Assembly: GCA_028829895.1 (NCBI GenBank)
Contig: CM054181.1
Span: 106,922,860-106,986,859 of the forward strand
DNA: 64,000 nt
DNA from: Sinotaia quadrata
Taxonomy: Eukaryota > Mollusca > Gastropoda > Architaenioglossa > Viviparidae
Direction of reading: 5' to 3'
In this document: positions 13,871 to 27,700 of the stretch, piece after piece
Position numbering within the stretch: position 1 is the first letter of the stretch
How the letters are laid out: each line of letters starts with the position of its first letter
Translations under genes and position numbers: made by a program
The notes under the pieces: generated by a model
Database searches by the model: none
The model's input: only the letters and a program-made list of their open reading frames with translations
Told to the model about the DNA's origin: nothing

Positions 13871-14629
13871 AAGTGATAAACTATGTAAGTGTATACTGAA
13901 ACCGTGTATGTATAGAGCTTATGAAATGATGCAGAGAGAGGTAGATCGCAATCTCGCCTTTGTTTACGTACTCTGCATGAACTGAAGTAAAATACTATGC
14001 AACAACAGCAAAGTTATATGCCTCCGCGTCTCTGACCCGATCCACCACTCTGGTGCCCACTACCACATAAGGAAATGCGTATCACTCGGTCACAACCTGG
14101 TCATTTGATCAGTAAGAAAGGTAACTATTGTAAACCTTTGAATAGCGGCAGACTAGCATAAGGTTCGTAAACTGAACAAGTAAGTAGTCAGCAATTACTA
14201 CAACATACATTCTAATCAGGTCACCTGCTTTTCTAACATGTTCATTCAGCGCAGAGACAATGCCATTGATAGATCTGTGCGTCAGCGCCTCAATGGGGAG
14301 GATGGGGGAGGGGGTCAACAAATGTGCAGCTGCATAGGTATCTGATCTCAATCTGTTATAAAGAGATACTCTTGATATGTAAAGACTTAATGGGAAACCG
14401 CAGATAACAAACCTTCATGTCACTCAGTATTATGCATTACATCTGCATGTGTGGAATTTTATTTTAACTGGCTTTGCTGGGTGACCACTTTGTGGACTTG
14501 CAATTGCAGTTCTGTTTTGTGAGATTAATCAAACTTCGGAGATCACATAATGCATGTAAGCATTTTAGAATTTGTAGTCTTAATGGTAAATGCTCATTAC
14601 AACAAGATGTGGAAAAACACTCACATCAG

Positions 14630-15170
14630 ATTTTACTTGTTCATCGCCAATCGATTTATTATGTTTATAGCAAGTAGATTTTACCCATGTTTATGGCCAG
14701 TTGATTTTACTATGCTTTCTTGTAACTAGAATTTACCTACGTTTAAGACCAGTAGATTTTACCCTCGTTTATAGCCAATAGATTTTACCTGTTTATGTAC
14801 AGTAGATTTTATTTACGCTTTCTTGCAACTAGATTTTACCTATGTTTATGGCCAATAAATTTTACCTACGTTTATAGCCAATAGATTTTACCTACGTTTA
14901 TGGCCAATAGATTTTATCCACGTTTATGGCCACTAGATTTAACTATGTTTAAGGTCCGTACACTTTTAACCATGTTTCTTGCTACTAGACTTTAGCTATG
15001 TTTTTGGATAATAGACTTTTACAATGATTTTGGCCATGAGATTTTACTTTTGTTTGTAGCCTATAGATTTTTAAATATGTTTCGGCCATCATATTGTACT
15101 TATGTTTGTAGTCACTAGATTTGTTACTCACGTCTGTTGGACACTAGATTTGTTACCCACGTTTCTTAAT
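14630..15170 (+). repeat. Decayed minisatellite, 26-bp unit
   Basis: About twenty copies of AGATTTTACCTACGTTTATG plus GCCAAT; divergence rises to the right. Confidence 0.88.
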
Positions 15171-16204
15171 CAACAATTCCATATTAAAAGCGAAATATGA
15201 ATATACGTGGGTCTTCCGGGTTCTTGGAAGCTGAAGTTATTTGATTTAAATATAAAAATAGAAAATGATTCTTTAAAATCTAAATTTCTCATTTCAAAAA
15301 TAACAGCCTTGTTCATAGTTTTAAAAGTTATTTTCGTACAATAACTTGAGGTGATATGGAAACATCTATGTTTATAACAATTTTAAGAACTGAATATCAC
15401 GTCGAATATATATTCTGACCACAAATAATCAGTTAAATCAGCGTATTGCGCTTTTCAAAAAGAAAACAACAACAAAAACCAAGTAATAAAATTGGCATTA
15501 AATGTTCAGTTATTGTGGTTTTCTCTCTCCATTTGAAATGTCTATAACAGTCGTTCTTTAATTTTCGAATTGGTCAGTAATATTTCATTTATCTTGTTTA
15601 AAACTGTTAAGCGTTAGTTATCAAGTATGATTTTTATCAGCATGCTTGCGTGTGCGTAAAAACTGCAATATTCTACTTCTAATTATAACTTTTTGATGTA
15701 ATCAGTGCCTTTAACCCATGAACAGTCTGTATGTGATGGCTTTCTCGATGTGGCATTACACTTAAAATCGTTTTTTCGATGTGGCATTAGACTAAAAGTA
15801 TTCGTGTCTTGATAAAGCAAGAGCATTACATATCCGACAGTTTGCCAAGATACAGTTACAGCCGACTGAACAGGAACTAGGGCATTTCTTTCGGTTTAAG
15901 ATAATACCTATACATTTTTATTTGTAGACTCAGAAAACTCGCTACTTAAGTATATTTTGTCCTAAAGCATTTTGGAATTGACTTATGTCTGTATAAACTA
16001 TATGTTTTCTACCCTTACCGATTCACCTCTCTTTCATTTTATTTATTTTCCTTGATCGAACAAATGAATTTATGTGGTACATATACTTGGAACCGGTACA
16101 GTAGTTACGGAGGCTGTTGATAATTCAGTTCCAATAAGAAAGTCTAAATACAACAATGAAATATAATTCATCAGCAAATCCACTTAAGATCAAAAACAAA
16201 ACCA

Positions 16205-17095
16205 TTGTGCTACATAGATAGAGACCACTATATCCTATTGCTAAATGTATCAGGCCACTGTTCTCCATAGACACATCAAACCACTTTTCTACATAGATAG
16301 ACATGTCAGACAACTGATCTACATAAACAGACTTATCATACGACTGTACTACACAGCTAGTCTTGTCAGACCACTGTGTTCTGTAACTGGATATCAATCA
16401 CTGTGCTCTGTAGACAGACAACTCAGGCCACTGTGAATGTATCTACACATCAAATCGCTGTGCTCCGAAGCTAGACACATCAGATAACTGTGCTCCTCAA
16501 ACACATCAGACCAGCATGCATCGTAACTAGACGTCAAACCAATGTGCTCCATAGGCACCTCAGACAATTGTGCCCCACACCGAGACATATCAGACACTAT
16601 GATCTGATCCTACACAAACAACAGTGTTCCATAGCTAAACAAAACAGACGACTGTGCTCCTTAGCTGGGTATATCAGATCTCAATACTATGAATCTACAC
16701 AAACAACAACAATGCTTATTAACTAGACATTTCAACTATTCTGCGTTGTAGCTAAAATTATCAAACCATCGTGCTCCGTAGCTAGACATATCAGACCACT
16801 ATGCACTGTAGCTAGACAAATCAGACCACTATGCAACGTAGCTAGACAAATCAGACCACTATGCACTCAAGCTAGACAAATCAGACAACTATGCACTGCA
16901 GCTAAACAAATCAGACCATTATGCAATGTAGCTAGACAAAGACCACTATGCACTGTAGCTAGACAAATCAGACCACTATGCACTGTAACTAGACAAATCA
17001 GACCACTATGCAATATAGCTAGACATATCAGACTAAAGCGCTATGGAACTAGATGTATCGGACTAGTGTGCTATTTAGCTGGACACTATCCGTTG
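16205..17095 (+). repeat. Minisatellite, 30-bp unit
   Basis: The core at 16755-17035 repeats GCTAGACAAATCAGACCACT plus ATGCACTGTA at 30 bp; the left part is diverged (ACATAGATAGACATGTCAGA forms). Open frames on both strands at 16.1-16.7 kb follow from the repeat. Confidence 0.9.
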
Positions 17096-17748
17096 TTCTT
17101 TGTAGTTTTTACTCCTTTCAGTCGTTATATTACCTGCTTCCAAAGCTATCATCTTAAACCGAACATGGAGTGGTTCTATACAGTCATAATATTTTCATAG
17201 TTTTTAGAACAGTTTAATGAAAATGTTCATCATCGGAGGTCGTCCGTCACATAACTTTTCAAGATCTACTTTCAGAAAAACATATTCTACTTTCAGAAAA
17301 ACATATTATTCAGGTAGACATTTTTGTATGACACTTATAGAGCTTTGTTTTATTTTATTCAACAGCTGATCCTGATCTTATCAACCCAGACTGCTTTTTC
17401 GTCAAATAAACAAAGGGCAACAATCCGATCCCATCCAATTTCTCCGGATACTATACTTACTCCGCCCAAAGGATGTTCATAAGCTTGTGATCAACAGTAC
17501 ACAGTGCCAACTTGTTCCAGATTTCACACAACTTGGCTTAGTCGGATTGTTGTTTTCTTTATCAGCTGATCTGTTAAGGAACAACTGTCAGAACATGTTC
17601 AAGCACAAGAGGGCAATGACACTTTTTGATTAATTAATATTAATATGGTCACACAACAAAGATTTCAACTTGATCAGCCATAAAACTTTAAATTCAGTGC
17701 TAAAACACTGATTGAATATTTAGTATTTAACTTGGAGTAAAAACTATT

Positions 17749-17851
17749 TTTACAATAAGTATTTCACTCAGTGCAAAGACTTTCAAGCTCACAATAAGTA
17801 TTTCATTCAGTGCAGAATTTTTATAGTTTACTATAAGTATTTCACAAAGTG
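17749..17851 (+). repeat. Short minisatellite, about 40-bp unit
   Basis: Three copies of CAATAAGTATTTCACTCAGTG (or close) spaced about 40-42 bp, just before the unidentified open frame. Confidence 0.8.
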
Positions 17852-17917
17852 TGAAAAAATATGGTCTACAAATAATATTCGGTGTAATAAATAAATAAAT
17901 AAAACTTTCTAAATTAA

Positions 17918-18436
17918 CCACAAAATCATCGGCGACGGTCACTAAAAAAAAGAAAAATCAAGGAAACAAGAGGAATGCAAAAATCATTCGGTTTGACTTC
18001 TTACACACCGCGTATAATACTGAATACTGGCACAGTTTCTTCCAGCCTTGAAGGGGGACGATTAGAAGATTATAACCCCGATCCGAACTGGAACCGTGGG
18101 ATTGAAAAATTTGCCTCTTCCCCAGTTAGAAATATTAAAACACCCAAGGCGGTTTTGAAAACTAATATAAAATGCATTAGCAGAGCCGCGACGAAGCCTT
18201 CCAGCCATAAAAAAATTAATCCAATATTTTCTGGTTCTGGTATTGTCCAGACCGTGTCATCCACGCATGCAAGCGTCGGGATTTTAGGTGCAGCAGAAGC
18301 TCATGATGGAGAACAAAATAATGATAGAGATTCAAATGAAGATGAAATAAGCACAAAATATTCTCACTTGTGTTGTTGTTTGCATCTGATGACTGCTCCT
18401 GTTACTAGAAAAAGAGCTGCGGTAATTTTATTCTAA
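17918..18436 (+). CDS. Unidentified open frame upstream of IMPACT
   Basis: The frame is open from 17918 (after a TAA at 17915-17917) to a TAA at 18434, with the first ATG at 17975 (153 residues from there). The translation opens with a basic cluster (RRRSLKKRKIKE), then a Ser/Thr/Lys-rich middle and an acidic patch (EAHDGEQNNDRDSNEDE). I recognise no domain. An open frame this long is unusual at this base composition, though one per window by chance is not impossible. A possible donor GCG|GTAATT at 18421/18422 would make it a 5' or internal exon. It could belong to an unrecognised gene, an alternative IMPACT 5' exon, or a decayed element. Confidence 0.3.
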   Translation, partial: PQNHRRRSLKKRKIKETRGMQKSFGLTSYTPRIILNTGTVSSSLEGGRLEDYNPDPNWNRGIEKFASSPVRNIKTPKAVLKTNIKCISRAATKPSSHKKINPIFSGSGIVQTVSSTHASVGILGAAEAHDGEQNNDRDSNEDEISTKYSHLCCCLHLMTAPVTRKRAAVILF

Positions 18437-18716
18437 AATTGCCTTCTTTAATCTAGTCTACAGGTTACTGTGACTGCAGGACCTGGTCAAACAGAATAAC
18501 AAAGAGAGGCTCTTAGAAATAATAGAGTAAATAATGTCAATATACATACACAAGCCTATGTGATTGAGGTAAATATAGCTATCACGTGATTGCCCTTGTA
18601 CAAAATGGTTGACACGTTGCTTGCAAGATTCGTGTGCAACGAAAAAACCCCAGATTTTATTAACACACATTGTAAAATCTAGCTTCAGTTTTCGAAGGAG
18701 ATTTTGAAATATAGAT
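18437..18716 (+). promoter_or_regulatory. Probable IMPACT promoter / 5' UTR
   Basis: This is the stretch between an unassigned open frame and the IMPACT start codon. It holds a palindromic E-box CACGTG at 18583-18588. No convincing TATA box sits at a fixed distance, and I cannot place the transcription start. Confidence 0.35.
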
Positions 18717-18743
18717 ATGGGAGATGATTGCCTCGGTAGACAA
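18717..18743 (+). CDS. IMPACT: IMPACT exon 1 (coding part)
   Basis: Nine codons (MGDDCLGRQ) from an ATG in fair context (GATATGG), followed by a strong donor CAA|GTAAGT, phase 0. An in-frame TGA lies 12 bases upstream of the ATG. The short acidic start resembles the N-terminus of other IMPACT proteins, but it is too short to prove by similarity; the evidence is the phase match and the donor. Confidence 0.82.
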
Positions 18744-21700
18744 GTAAGTTGTGTTTAATTAAAATATCACTCGTCAAAAATAACAGCAAACTCGTACTAA
18801 AGCAGTTTACTTAAATCTTTTAATAATTTTAATATAGTTTCAGTACAGGTAAAATACCAGCCTTCGCATGCCATTGTAAAGTGACTGAAGATCTTCAAGA
18901 TTTTACCCACATATGATTTACAAGTACGTGCAATTATTTCGCACGCTGACACTGAGTACTGTAGCTTGTACTCAAGTGTTTGGTGCGTCTGTTGTGTTGA
19001 GGGCTTTTATTTGTTTTTTGCTTTTTATTTATTATTTTTATTTATTAAAAAAACGAAGCAACTCGATAAGAGCCCCTTGATCTCCTCGATGTCTGTATCA
19101 TTTGTTCATTACTCATGAATCCACTCTGACTCTGAGTTGATTCACTTTGTTAAGAATTTCTTTAATCCCCAAAGTTTTCACCTCGAGGAAACTGTTAGTG
19201 TTACTAGAAAAAGCTTTGCGTCATAATGCCTCATCCTATTATAAACATTAAAAATAATTCTACCTTTAATAACACGTTGCAAAGGATGATGTTTATAAAT
19301 TGTAACTGAGATGACAGCATTTTGAAAGTATGTGTTAATTAGTAATTTACAAATGTATAGGTGTTATATAAAACACAAGAACAGTGTAGTTTTATTTGAA
19401 ATAATATAATACATGTATATGTTATTATGTATAAATTGTTCTAATAAATAGGCCTATGGGTTCTTTAGTGTATGTGTGTGTGTGAGAGAGAGTATGTTTA
19501 TCTTTGTGTGTATATGTGAAGGGTGCATTCTTAAGAAACTTGATGTATCTCAAATTAATATACATGTATTTCAAATCATATTTTCCCATAAGAATAGTTT
19601 TTTAAGTAATGAAACTTGAAAGCATTCATGAAGGACAAATAACAGTCTTCATTTTTAAAACAAAGATAATAATGCATAGATAAATATTTATTTAAATTTA
19701 AAGCATTCATTACAGTTGTATGATGTGTAACACTAAAACTAAAATTTATTTTTCAAAATGTATAATAGAATTCAAGAATGTTTATGCCACATTGGAGAGA
19801 AAATACATTCTTTCATCACATGACACTAAGAACATCAAAAATAAATGTACAATCCTCTTTGCTAATTTTCTAATTGGTGGTTTTAATTTCTTTTATAGCA
19901 AGTGTTTCTTTTCAATCATTGCAGTTTTATTCAGTTACCCCTGGTACAGTATATTGAGTAAACTTTCAATTTTCAGTATCTTCTCCTGAGAAAGAAGGGG
20001 AGAGAACTTTAACGACCCTCTGGCTAGATAGGTACATATACTAGTTAAGTATAATACATGACTTATACAGATGATCTAAACAAAAGCATTGATATTTGAA
20101 CCATACGATATCTGAACACAAATCAAATTAATTGGAGCCTGGGTTACTGATATGGGAACAGTGTGGTAATTTCAGTGTGAATGTTATTTTTACACTGAAT
20201 CAGTACAGTAGTATAGAAAATAGTAAATCAAAGTCATTTCAGCATATTTCAAAAGTTTAGATTTAAAGATGGAAGTGCAACTCTGAATTTCTTGTCTTGC
20301 AAATATTCAGGATTTTTTATTTTGTTGTTTAAAAATATTCCCCTTGACTTTTCAACACTGATAAAATATAATCAGTATATTTGGGTGTTTCCTTTTCATT
20401 TATTATACTTCCATACAGAGTATATTGGCAGTGTCTGAGTTAGTAGCTAAATACATATAATTATATAAATTAAATGCATGTATTATAATTAAGTCAATAT
20501 ATTTGGCTTTTATTAAGTAATGTTTAGCACTTGCATGCAAATACTAGAAATATTTCCTTACAAGTAAACTTACACACACAAAAAAAAGAAAACAAAACAA
20601 CAGGAAATGAAAATTGCATTAGCAGAGATATTACTTATTAGTCGTAAGTTAATTATTTTGAAAAATAAATAACAGTGAGTTGTAATATAATGCTTTGATT
20701 AATTAATCGATGAATGTTCACTGTTAAAATTGATTTGAGCTGGTATTTACAGGTTTCTATTTTTGACTTTGAGCAATGGTTGGTCAACAGAGGATATAAC
20801 TGTTAAAGTGTAGTGTAATATACATGTAAAATGCAACAAATTAATTTTTATCAAAATGTTTATTGGACAGGTAGAAAACATATTGGACTGTCCAACCAAA
20901 ACAATGTGTGCCCCGATATTTATATATCTAGATTGCAAGTCCCTATGTTATACCTCAACAGCAATTAAAAAATTATAACAAGCAAAAGAAAAGGGTTTCC
21001 CCATTCCTCTCTTCTTTTCTTCCAGATGTATACTTCAAGCCCAAAAAAGATAAAATTAAGTTAAAGACCTTTTTCTTTCAGATATATATTATAAAGCACC
21101 TTAGGAAAAAAATTTTTTTTCCAATATAAATTGAGTGAAGTACAAAATAAAATATGGTTTTCTGACTCTATTAATAGTATTATCTGTCAAGCGCATATTT
21201 TTACTAATACAATATAATTTGGTCAGATAGTAGGGCATTGTGATCTTAAAAAGCATTCTGCTATCTCCATTTTATTTTATTTATATTGACACAAACAATT
21301 ATAAGCAGGATAATATTGCATGGTTAGTCATGATTTATATCTATCCAATTTTATTTTACTTGACCCAGACTCTTATGTTGCATCCTGACAAGTAATGTAA
21401 TAAGTAAGAATTAAAAGTCTTTATCTGCTAGTTTTCTAGTGATACCATCTTACATTCATTAATGAGTGAGTTACCTGTCAGAACCAAGATAAAGTAAAAT
21501 TGTTATGTCTATAATTAAAATTAGACATAGCATTGATTTATGTTGACATTAAACTGGTTAATCTACTTTTTCTTAAGCAGAAAAAATATACATATTGCAC
21601 TGTGTGTACAGTATAGTACTATGATTTATACATGCTATAATATCATTAAAATAGTTTTCTGTAACACATTGTCGCTTAATGAATTATACTGCTTTACTAA

Positions 21701-24700
21701 TTTTGCTAAGTTCTATAATTATAATTGTGAATTTGTGTCTTTATAATTAATAGTATGGTATGTTTTGTTCATTCACATTATTTGCTTGACCATTGAAATA
21801 AAGTAAAAATGTATATGAATTTCCTGTGTCTGCACATATAACTGTCCACCTATCTATCTAATTATTCTTAGTCTAACTTCCTGTATGTCATTAAGTCTTC
21901 ATCAGCAATGGAATATTGTTGTTTATACTTGCAGTAAATAAAGTTTGCCTTTTGTTCATGAAACCTAATTATTTATTTTTTCAAAATAAATCAGTAATAT
22001 TTTTAAAGAAATGAAATAAATAATGTTTAAAAAAAATGTTTAAAAACAGTAACTAATTAATGTACACTTGAACAGCAAATAGAATCAAATGAAAATATAA
22101 AAATGAAATGTGTATATACATGAATGTGTCAAAACATAATGAAAAATGTGCATATATTTGTATAGTCTATTGTATATGTGTACACATTTTCTGTAAAAAA
22201 AATAATTAAATAAAGAAATTGAGTTTTATTTTAAAAATTATTTGCTTTAGTAGGAGAACATATTTTTTAATTTTATTGTATGGCAGTATCAGTATGCATG
22301 TGACTATAAATAGTATAATGCTACTACTCTTGCCTAGCTCTTGATCAGAAATCTTTAAACTGTAAAGAGAGGGGAAAAGTAAAGAACAAGAAGTTTGTAT
22401 TTGTCAGATGTTTGATCATAATTTTTTATTAAATGAAAATCTTTGCTTTAAATTTTAAAATTTAGAATCATTGAAAAAAGTTAATCTGAGCCATTTAAAT
22501 ATTAGGCAGATGAAGTGGAAGCTCTGTCTGCTATATACGGAGATGAATGGTGTGTCATTGATGAAATGGAACGCATTTTCTGCATTCGCATCAGTGAACG
22601 GGCAGAAAAACCACAGTGGACGCTTAATCTGCAGGTACAGTGAATAATGCTAACTAGTGTATCTTCAGGCACCAGTGGGGGACATGCTTTACAATCTCTG
22701 TTGATCCACATCTTTCTTTCCTTTATGTGTCATATCTTTTTATCACACTTATGTGTCATATCTTTCTGTCTCATGTGTGATATCATTCTGTCTCTTTATG
22801 TATTTCTGTCTCTTTATGTCTGATAACTTTCTGTCTCTGTGTGATATTCCATCTCACTGTGTATCTTTCTGTCTGTTTATGTATCATATCTTTCTGTATC
22901 TTTATGTGTCATATCTTTCTGTCTCTTTTTGATATCATATCTTTCTGTCTCTTTAGGTGTCATATCTTTCTCTTACTTACGATGTTAAATGTATAACTTT
23001 ATGTGTCATATCTTTCTGTCTTTTATGATGTTATATATCTTTATATCTCTTTTTGTGTCATATCTTTCTGTCTCTTTATGTATGGTATCATGTTTACTAC
23101 TTAGTTTAACTACCATATCTATAATTTAAACACTAGCATTAAATTTAAACTTGTTGAATTACACAATCAGATAAAAATTCTATTAAGTATGACTAAATAA
23201 AGAAAATAAAAGCTTTCAAAACGATAATTTAGCTCAAAACTATATTAATTATTATAACAAACCAAGAATCTAGGTATTTTAAGTTTCTCGAGTGCTGATA
23301 TGCCAGTGACATTTATTTTCCAGGCAACAGTTATTTGAAACATAGCTATATGCAGTAAATCATAGAGGTAGTTTATAATCAGTATTATATACATATAGTT
23401 GTATGTCTGTCCATCCCATCCTCCATCTCACTATCTTCTTAACTTACCTATTTATGTATATAACTACCTATCCATTTAATCAACTCACCCATCTACCTCT
23501 CTGTATGTTATTCTATTTATTTGCCTACAAAATGTAAGCAAGATAAGCATTAAACACAAATTAGCATAAAAGTTCAGAATGATTATAAATAATAAAATAT
23601 GCAATCAGTTACAACATTCAGAGTTTTAGTTAAATAAATTTCATCAAGACAGAAATATACACATCTTACTTATTTTCTGTTTAACTATCAGTTTTAGTTT
23701 GTCTTTCCATATGTCTTTTATATTTCTGTATTTCTTTCCAATTATCTATCTAACTTTCTAGAACTGTACAGTATATTGGTAATATTAGTATATGTATCAG
23801 TATTATAAGTAAAAACACTGCTAGTGTTTAGTACAAGGTATGAACTAAGTTATTGCAGCCAAAACTGGAAATTAATATAGCACACTTAAATTAATAAAGC
23901 ATTTTGTTCTGGGGGTCTCAAAATGGTATTTTAACAGATTTACTTTAATCACTCATAACAAGAAAATCAATAGAACACTCTTAAATTTCAGGAGTTCATT
24001 ATCACTTTTTTAACATGTATCTTTCATTTTACAGAATATAAGACATATTTCATTAGTTGGATATTAATTTGTGGTGCAAATTGTTTCAGATTCATTTTCC
24101 AGATGATTATCCTTTGAAATCTCCACCACAGTACCAGCTAAAGTGAGGCACCAGACTTGGTTTAAGTTTCAGTTGTTAATAGATAAGCATTATGCTGAAA
24201 CTTACTTTTGAATTCATATATACATGTATATTAGTATAATATTAATGTCTTCCGTCTTTGTTTCTACTCACTTACTTTTTTTCCATCTATATAGGTATAT
24301 AGTTGTTAAAGTTTCATGAAAGAAAGAATTGATTATAAATTTAATAAATTGTCAAAATAAGGTTTTTTACATAAGCAGAATGGCAAAGGAGGAAATTAAA
24401 ATTATATAGATATATATAATTATATATCCTATGATAGTATTTTATACATATTAGTTTATCATTGTTGGTTTATTTATTAAGCCCATTTAAAACTCACTTG
24501 AAATGTTTGAAATTATATTTTATTTTGGGATGGTGCCAATTTGCATTTATATTTTTTATTTTTTTTATTTTTTTCCCCATTAAATTTAAAAGAAATTAAA
24601 AGCACACACACCTATCCTTTTTTATAATTAGTGCAACCTGGCTGAGGGGTGTTGAGAGGTGTCATCTGGAAGACAAGTTATCACAGATTTATTGGTAGGT

Positions 24701-27700
24701 ATTTTACCTTATAATTTTATTACTAATGTTCAGCACCACCATCTTTTGTGCATGTAAAATTAGGTCAGGTTATAACTTATATACTCAGACTTCTGTTGTT
24801 TCAATCTGTAGACTGTTTTAAACTTACAGTGTCATTTTGGAAGCATACAGGATAGGGAAGTGCATTGTTGTTTGGATGTCTGATTTATTAGTAATAAAAT
24901 AGATCAGTGTCATATAAACAAGGTATTATCCTGGGGTACATGACTAATTAGTAGATGATAGGTCAATATCAAATAGACATATTGTTTTGGGATGTCTGAC
25001 ATTAATAGTATAATAGATCAGTATCAAATAAACAAGGTATTGTTTTTGCCTGTCTGATTTATTTGTAGTATAATAGTTCAGTGTCATAGAGACAAGGTGT
25101 TGTACTGGGGTACATGGCTAATTAGTACCATAATAGGTCAATGTCATATAGACATGGTAGTGTTTTTGTCTGTCGGATTTATTTCTAGTATACAATGACT
25201 CCAACATTGAATCCTGCTATAAACTCCTTAACGTTTTTCTGTTTGTAGTTATTGTTTTGTAATTTAATTCAAATAAAATATCTTATTATTTGCAAAAGGG
25301 GTTGTATGTATGTGTGTGAGTATATACATGTATGTGTGTATATTGTATGTGCATACAATCTTTTTGTGAACCTCTTAAGAATTATGTAACTGGTAATAAA
25401 TAGTTCTTTTGCTTTATTTTTAAACAGTGAAAATCTTGGAGAAGATCTTATTTATCTATGGGTAGAAGCAGTCAGGGATTTTCTGCAGAAAAAGGCAGAC
25501 AATACAGCTGCAGGTAAAATGTTATGCTTGAATTATTTCTGAAAAGTCTATGAAACAACTATTCTTTACAGTATTGTATACATTTGTATTGATTTCCTTC
25601 AAAGTATAACAACAAATTAATACATTTTATGCACACTTTTTTTTTTAAGTTGCCCATATTTATGTGTTTTGATGCTTCTAGTATTTTCTCCAACTTTTAA
25701 GGTTATAAATATTTAGAGTGTGTCAAATATGTTCACCCCTTCCTTGATCTATCACTTATTTCCATATACTTTTAGTTATGAAATATTTTATGATAAAACT
25801 GTGAGGCTTATGCAGTGAGAGTTTTCAAAGTAGACCTCATGCTCTGCACGTTAAGCAAAATGCACAATGAAAAATCTTTTTAAAAAATTTCCAAACTCGT
25901 TACTTGACAATGCCCTAATGTAACATGCCACACTAAAGGGTTTATTTTGTTTCCCTTGCAATTCTTTGGCTGGAACTCCATTGAAGTAATGGAACTTGCC
26001 AACTAGGCATTAATATCAATAACCATATAACAGTGAGTGATGCCGACTAATGGTTTTAGTCAACAAGCAGATTGTGCAATGCATTATGGCTAACTTGTGG
26101 CTTGATGTTGGTCAGCCCCCAATGGACAATGGGAGTTAATAGGTGAAGGGAACCCACTTTGTGGAAAATTGTCCCTTTGCCCATACCTATCCGAGAATTC
26201 TGTACACAGTGAAGCAGTGTTTTTACCTTTCGGTCTCTGTCTGGGAGTCACATGATTAAAGCCACATCATGAGTAAACACAGAGTTATAAGTTCTAAAAT
26301 TGTAATTTTCATGTTTTTCCTTTCTGAATAGAAATGTAATTTTCATGTTTTCTTTCAGCTGAATAATAATTTTCTTTATAATTTTATATGCAGTCTTCAG
26401 ATGAAACACCATGTGATTTAAGTTAGTTGATTTATTTATAACTAATATTTGTAAGCCACTATCAAAACCTTAGGTAGCGAGTCTGATGCAAATAAATTTA
26501 GATCTCTGTAAAATATCCTTTTATGATTCAGAGACTGTTTATCACAACCTTGGTATGTGAAACTGCCTTATAACTTAGGGATTTTTCTGTTTCAATTTTG
26601 GATTGTTAATATTCATCTAATTTTGTATGACTGTACTTGGAAGAGTATATAACTTGTAAAAGTGCATGTGGCCTGAATTCATTGTTCACTTGTGGTGAAC
26701 TAAGTAATTGTATTCAGTAACTGTAAAATATAGTCTGAAGAGTTATTAAAGAGAGAGAGTTAAAAATCTGTCCAGCATGAATTTCTATACAAGAAACGTT
26801 GTTTTTCTAGAGTCACTGGCAGTACTCCCAAAATACCTTCCTAATTCTGAACTTGACTGCCAGTGCACTAAGATCATCCCGTGAGTGAGCCAGTGAAGGC
26901 ATGTGATGTCATCCACTGGTTGAAAAACAGAAAGACGAAACTTTGATTCAAGTCATGTTGACATCTCACGAACTATACCTAACTTCCCTTATTCTCTTGT
27001 GAGGTGCATTATTGGTGCTGTACACATGTTATTTGACTGAAGTAACATTGTTTATGAATATTGTTCACTCCAGGAGCCTCTAGAGATGGCTGGAGATGGT
27101 TTAAAAGAACAACCACAGACAATTACCAAGAGAGCTTTTCAGACGGACTTTATTGAATATATACATATTCCATTTATATCTGTATGTATAAGTTATATAT
27201 GTCATTACTTGTACTTGATCATTGTTGAATTGCTGGGTAATGTGTAGTTAATTTATATTGTTAATAAATTACTTATCAACACCCTTGGCCTCATGTGTTA
27301 ACTGGGTTAAAAGTCAGGAATAGTGGTGAGGTTGTAACATTTAATAAGATGGGCATAGGCCTTTGAAAAGGGCTTTTATCTATTTATTGGACATATGCCA
27401 GGTCATTGTTATTTCGTGGTGTTTATTTTTCAATACTGGCGATTGCTCCAGGAAGGGTATGGGGAGGTTACTCTTTCAGTCCGTTGCTCACAAATTGAGA
27501 TGTGCATTTATCATAACTTAAGAGATTCTCATGATTGTTTAAAATAACCTGTCACACACAGTGTTATGAAACATATATTCTGTAATGTCTGCAGAAGGAA
27601 AGGAGAATAGTGGATAAAAGTAAAATTTTAAAACATTATTATTTAAAACATAATGTCACCTACAGTCAGAATTGGCTGTGTGTGTTCAGCTTAAAGCTGA

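Noticed and set aside
16125..16726. Several overlapping open frames on both strands
   Set aside because: They fall inside a diverged 30-bp tandem array and have repetitive, unrelated translations.
25860..27100. Possible LTR or SINE insertion in IMPACT intron 5
   Set aside because: Composition differs from the flanks, but I found no terminal repeats, tRNA-like boxes or second copy in the window.
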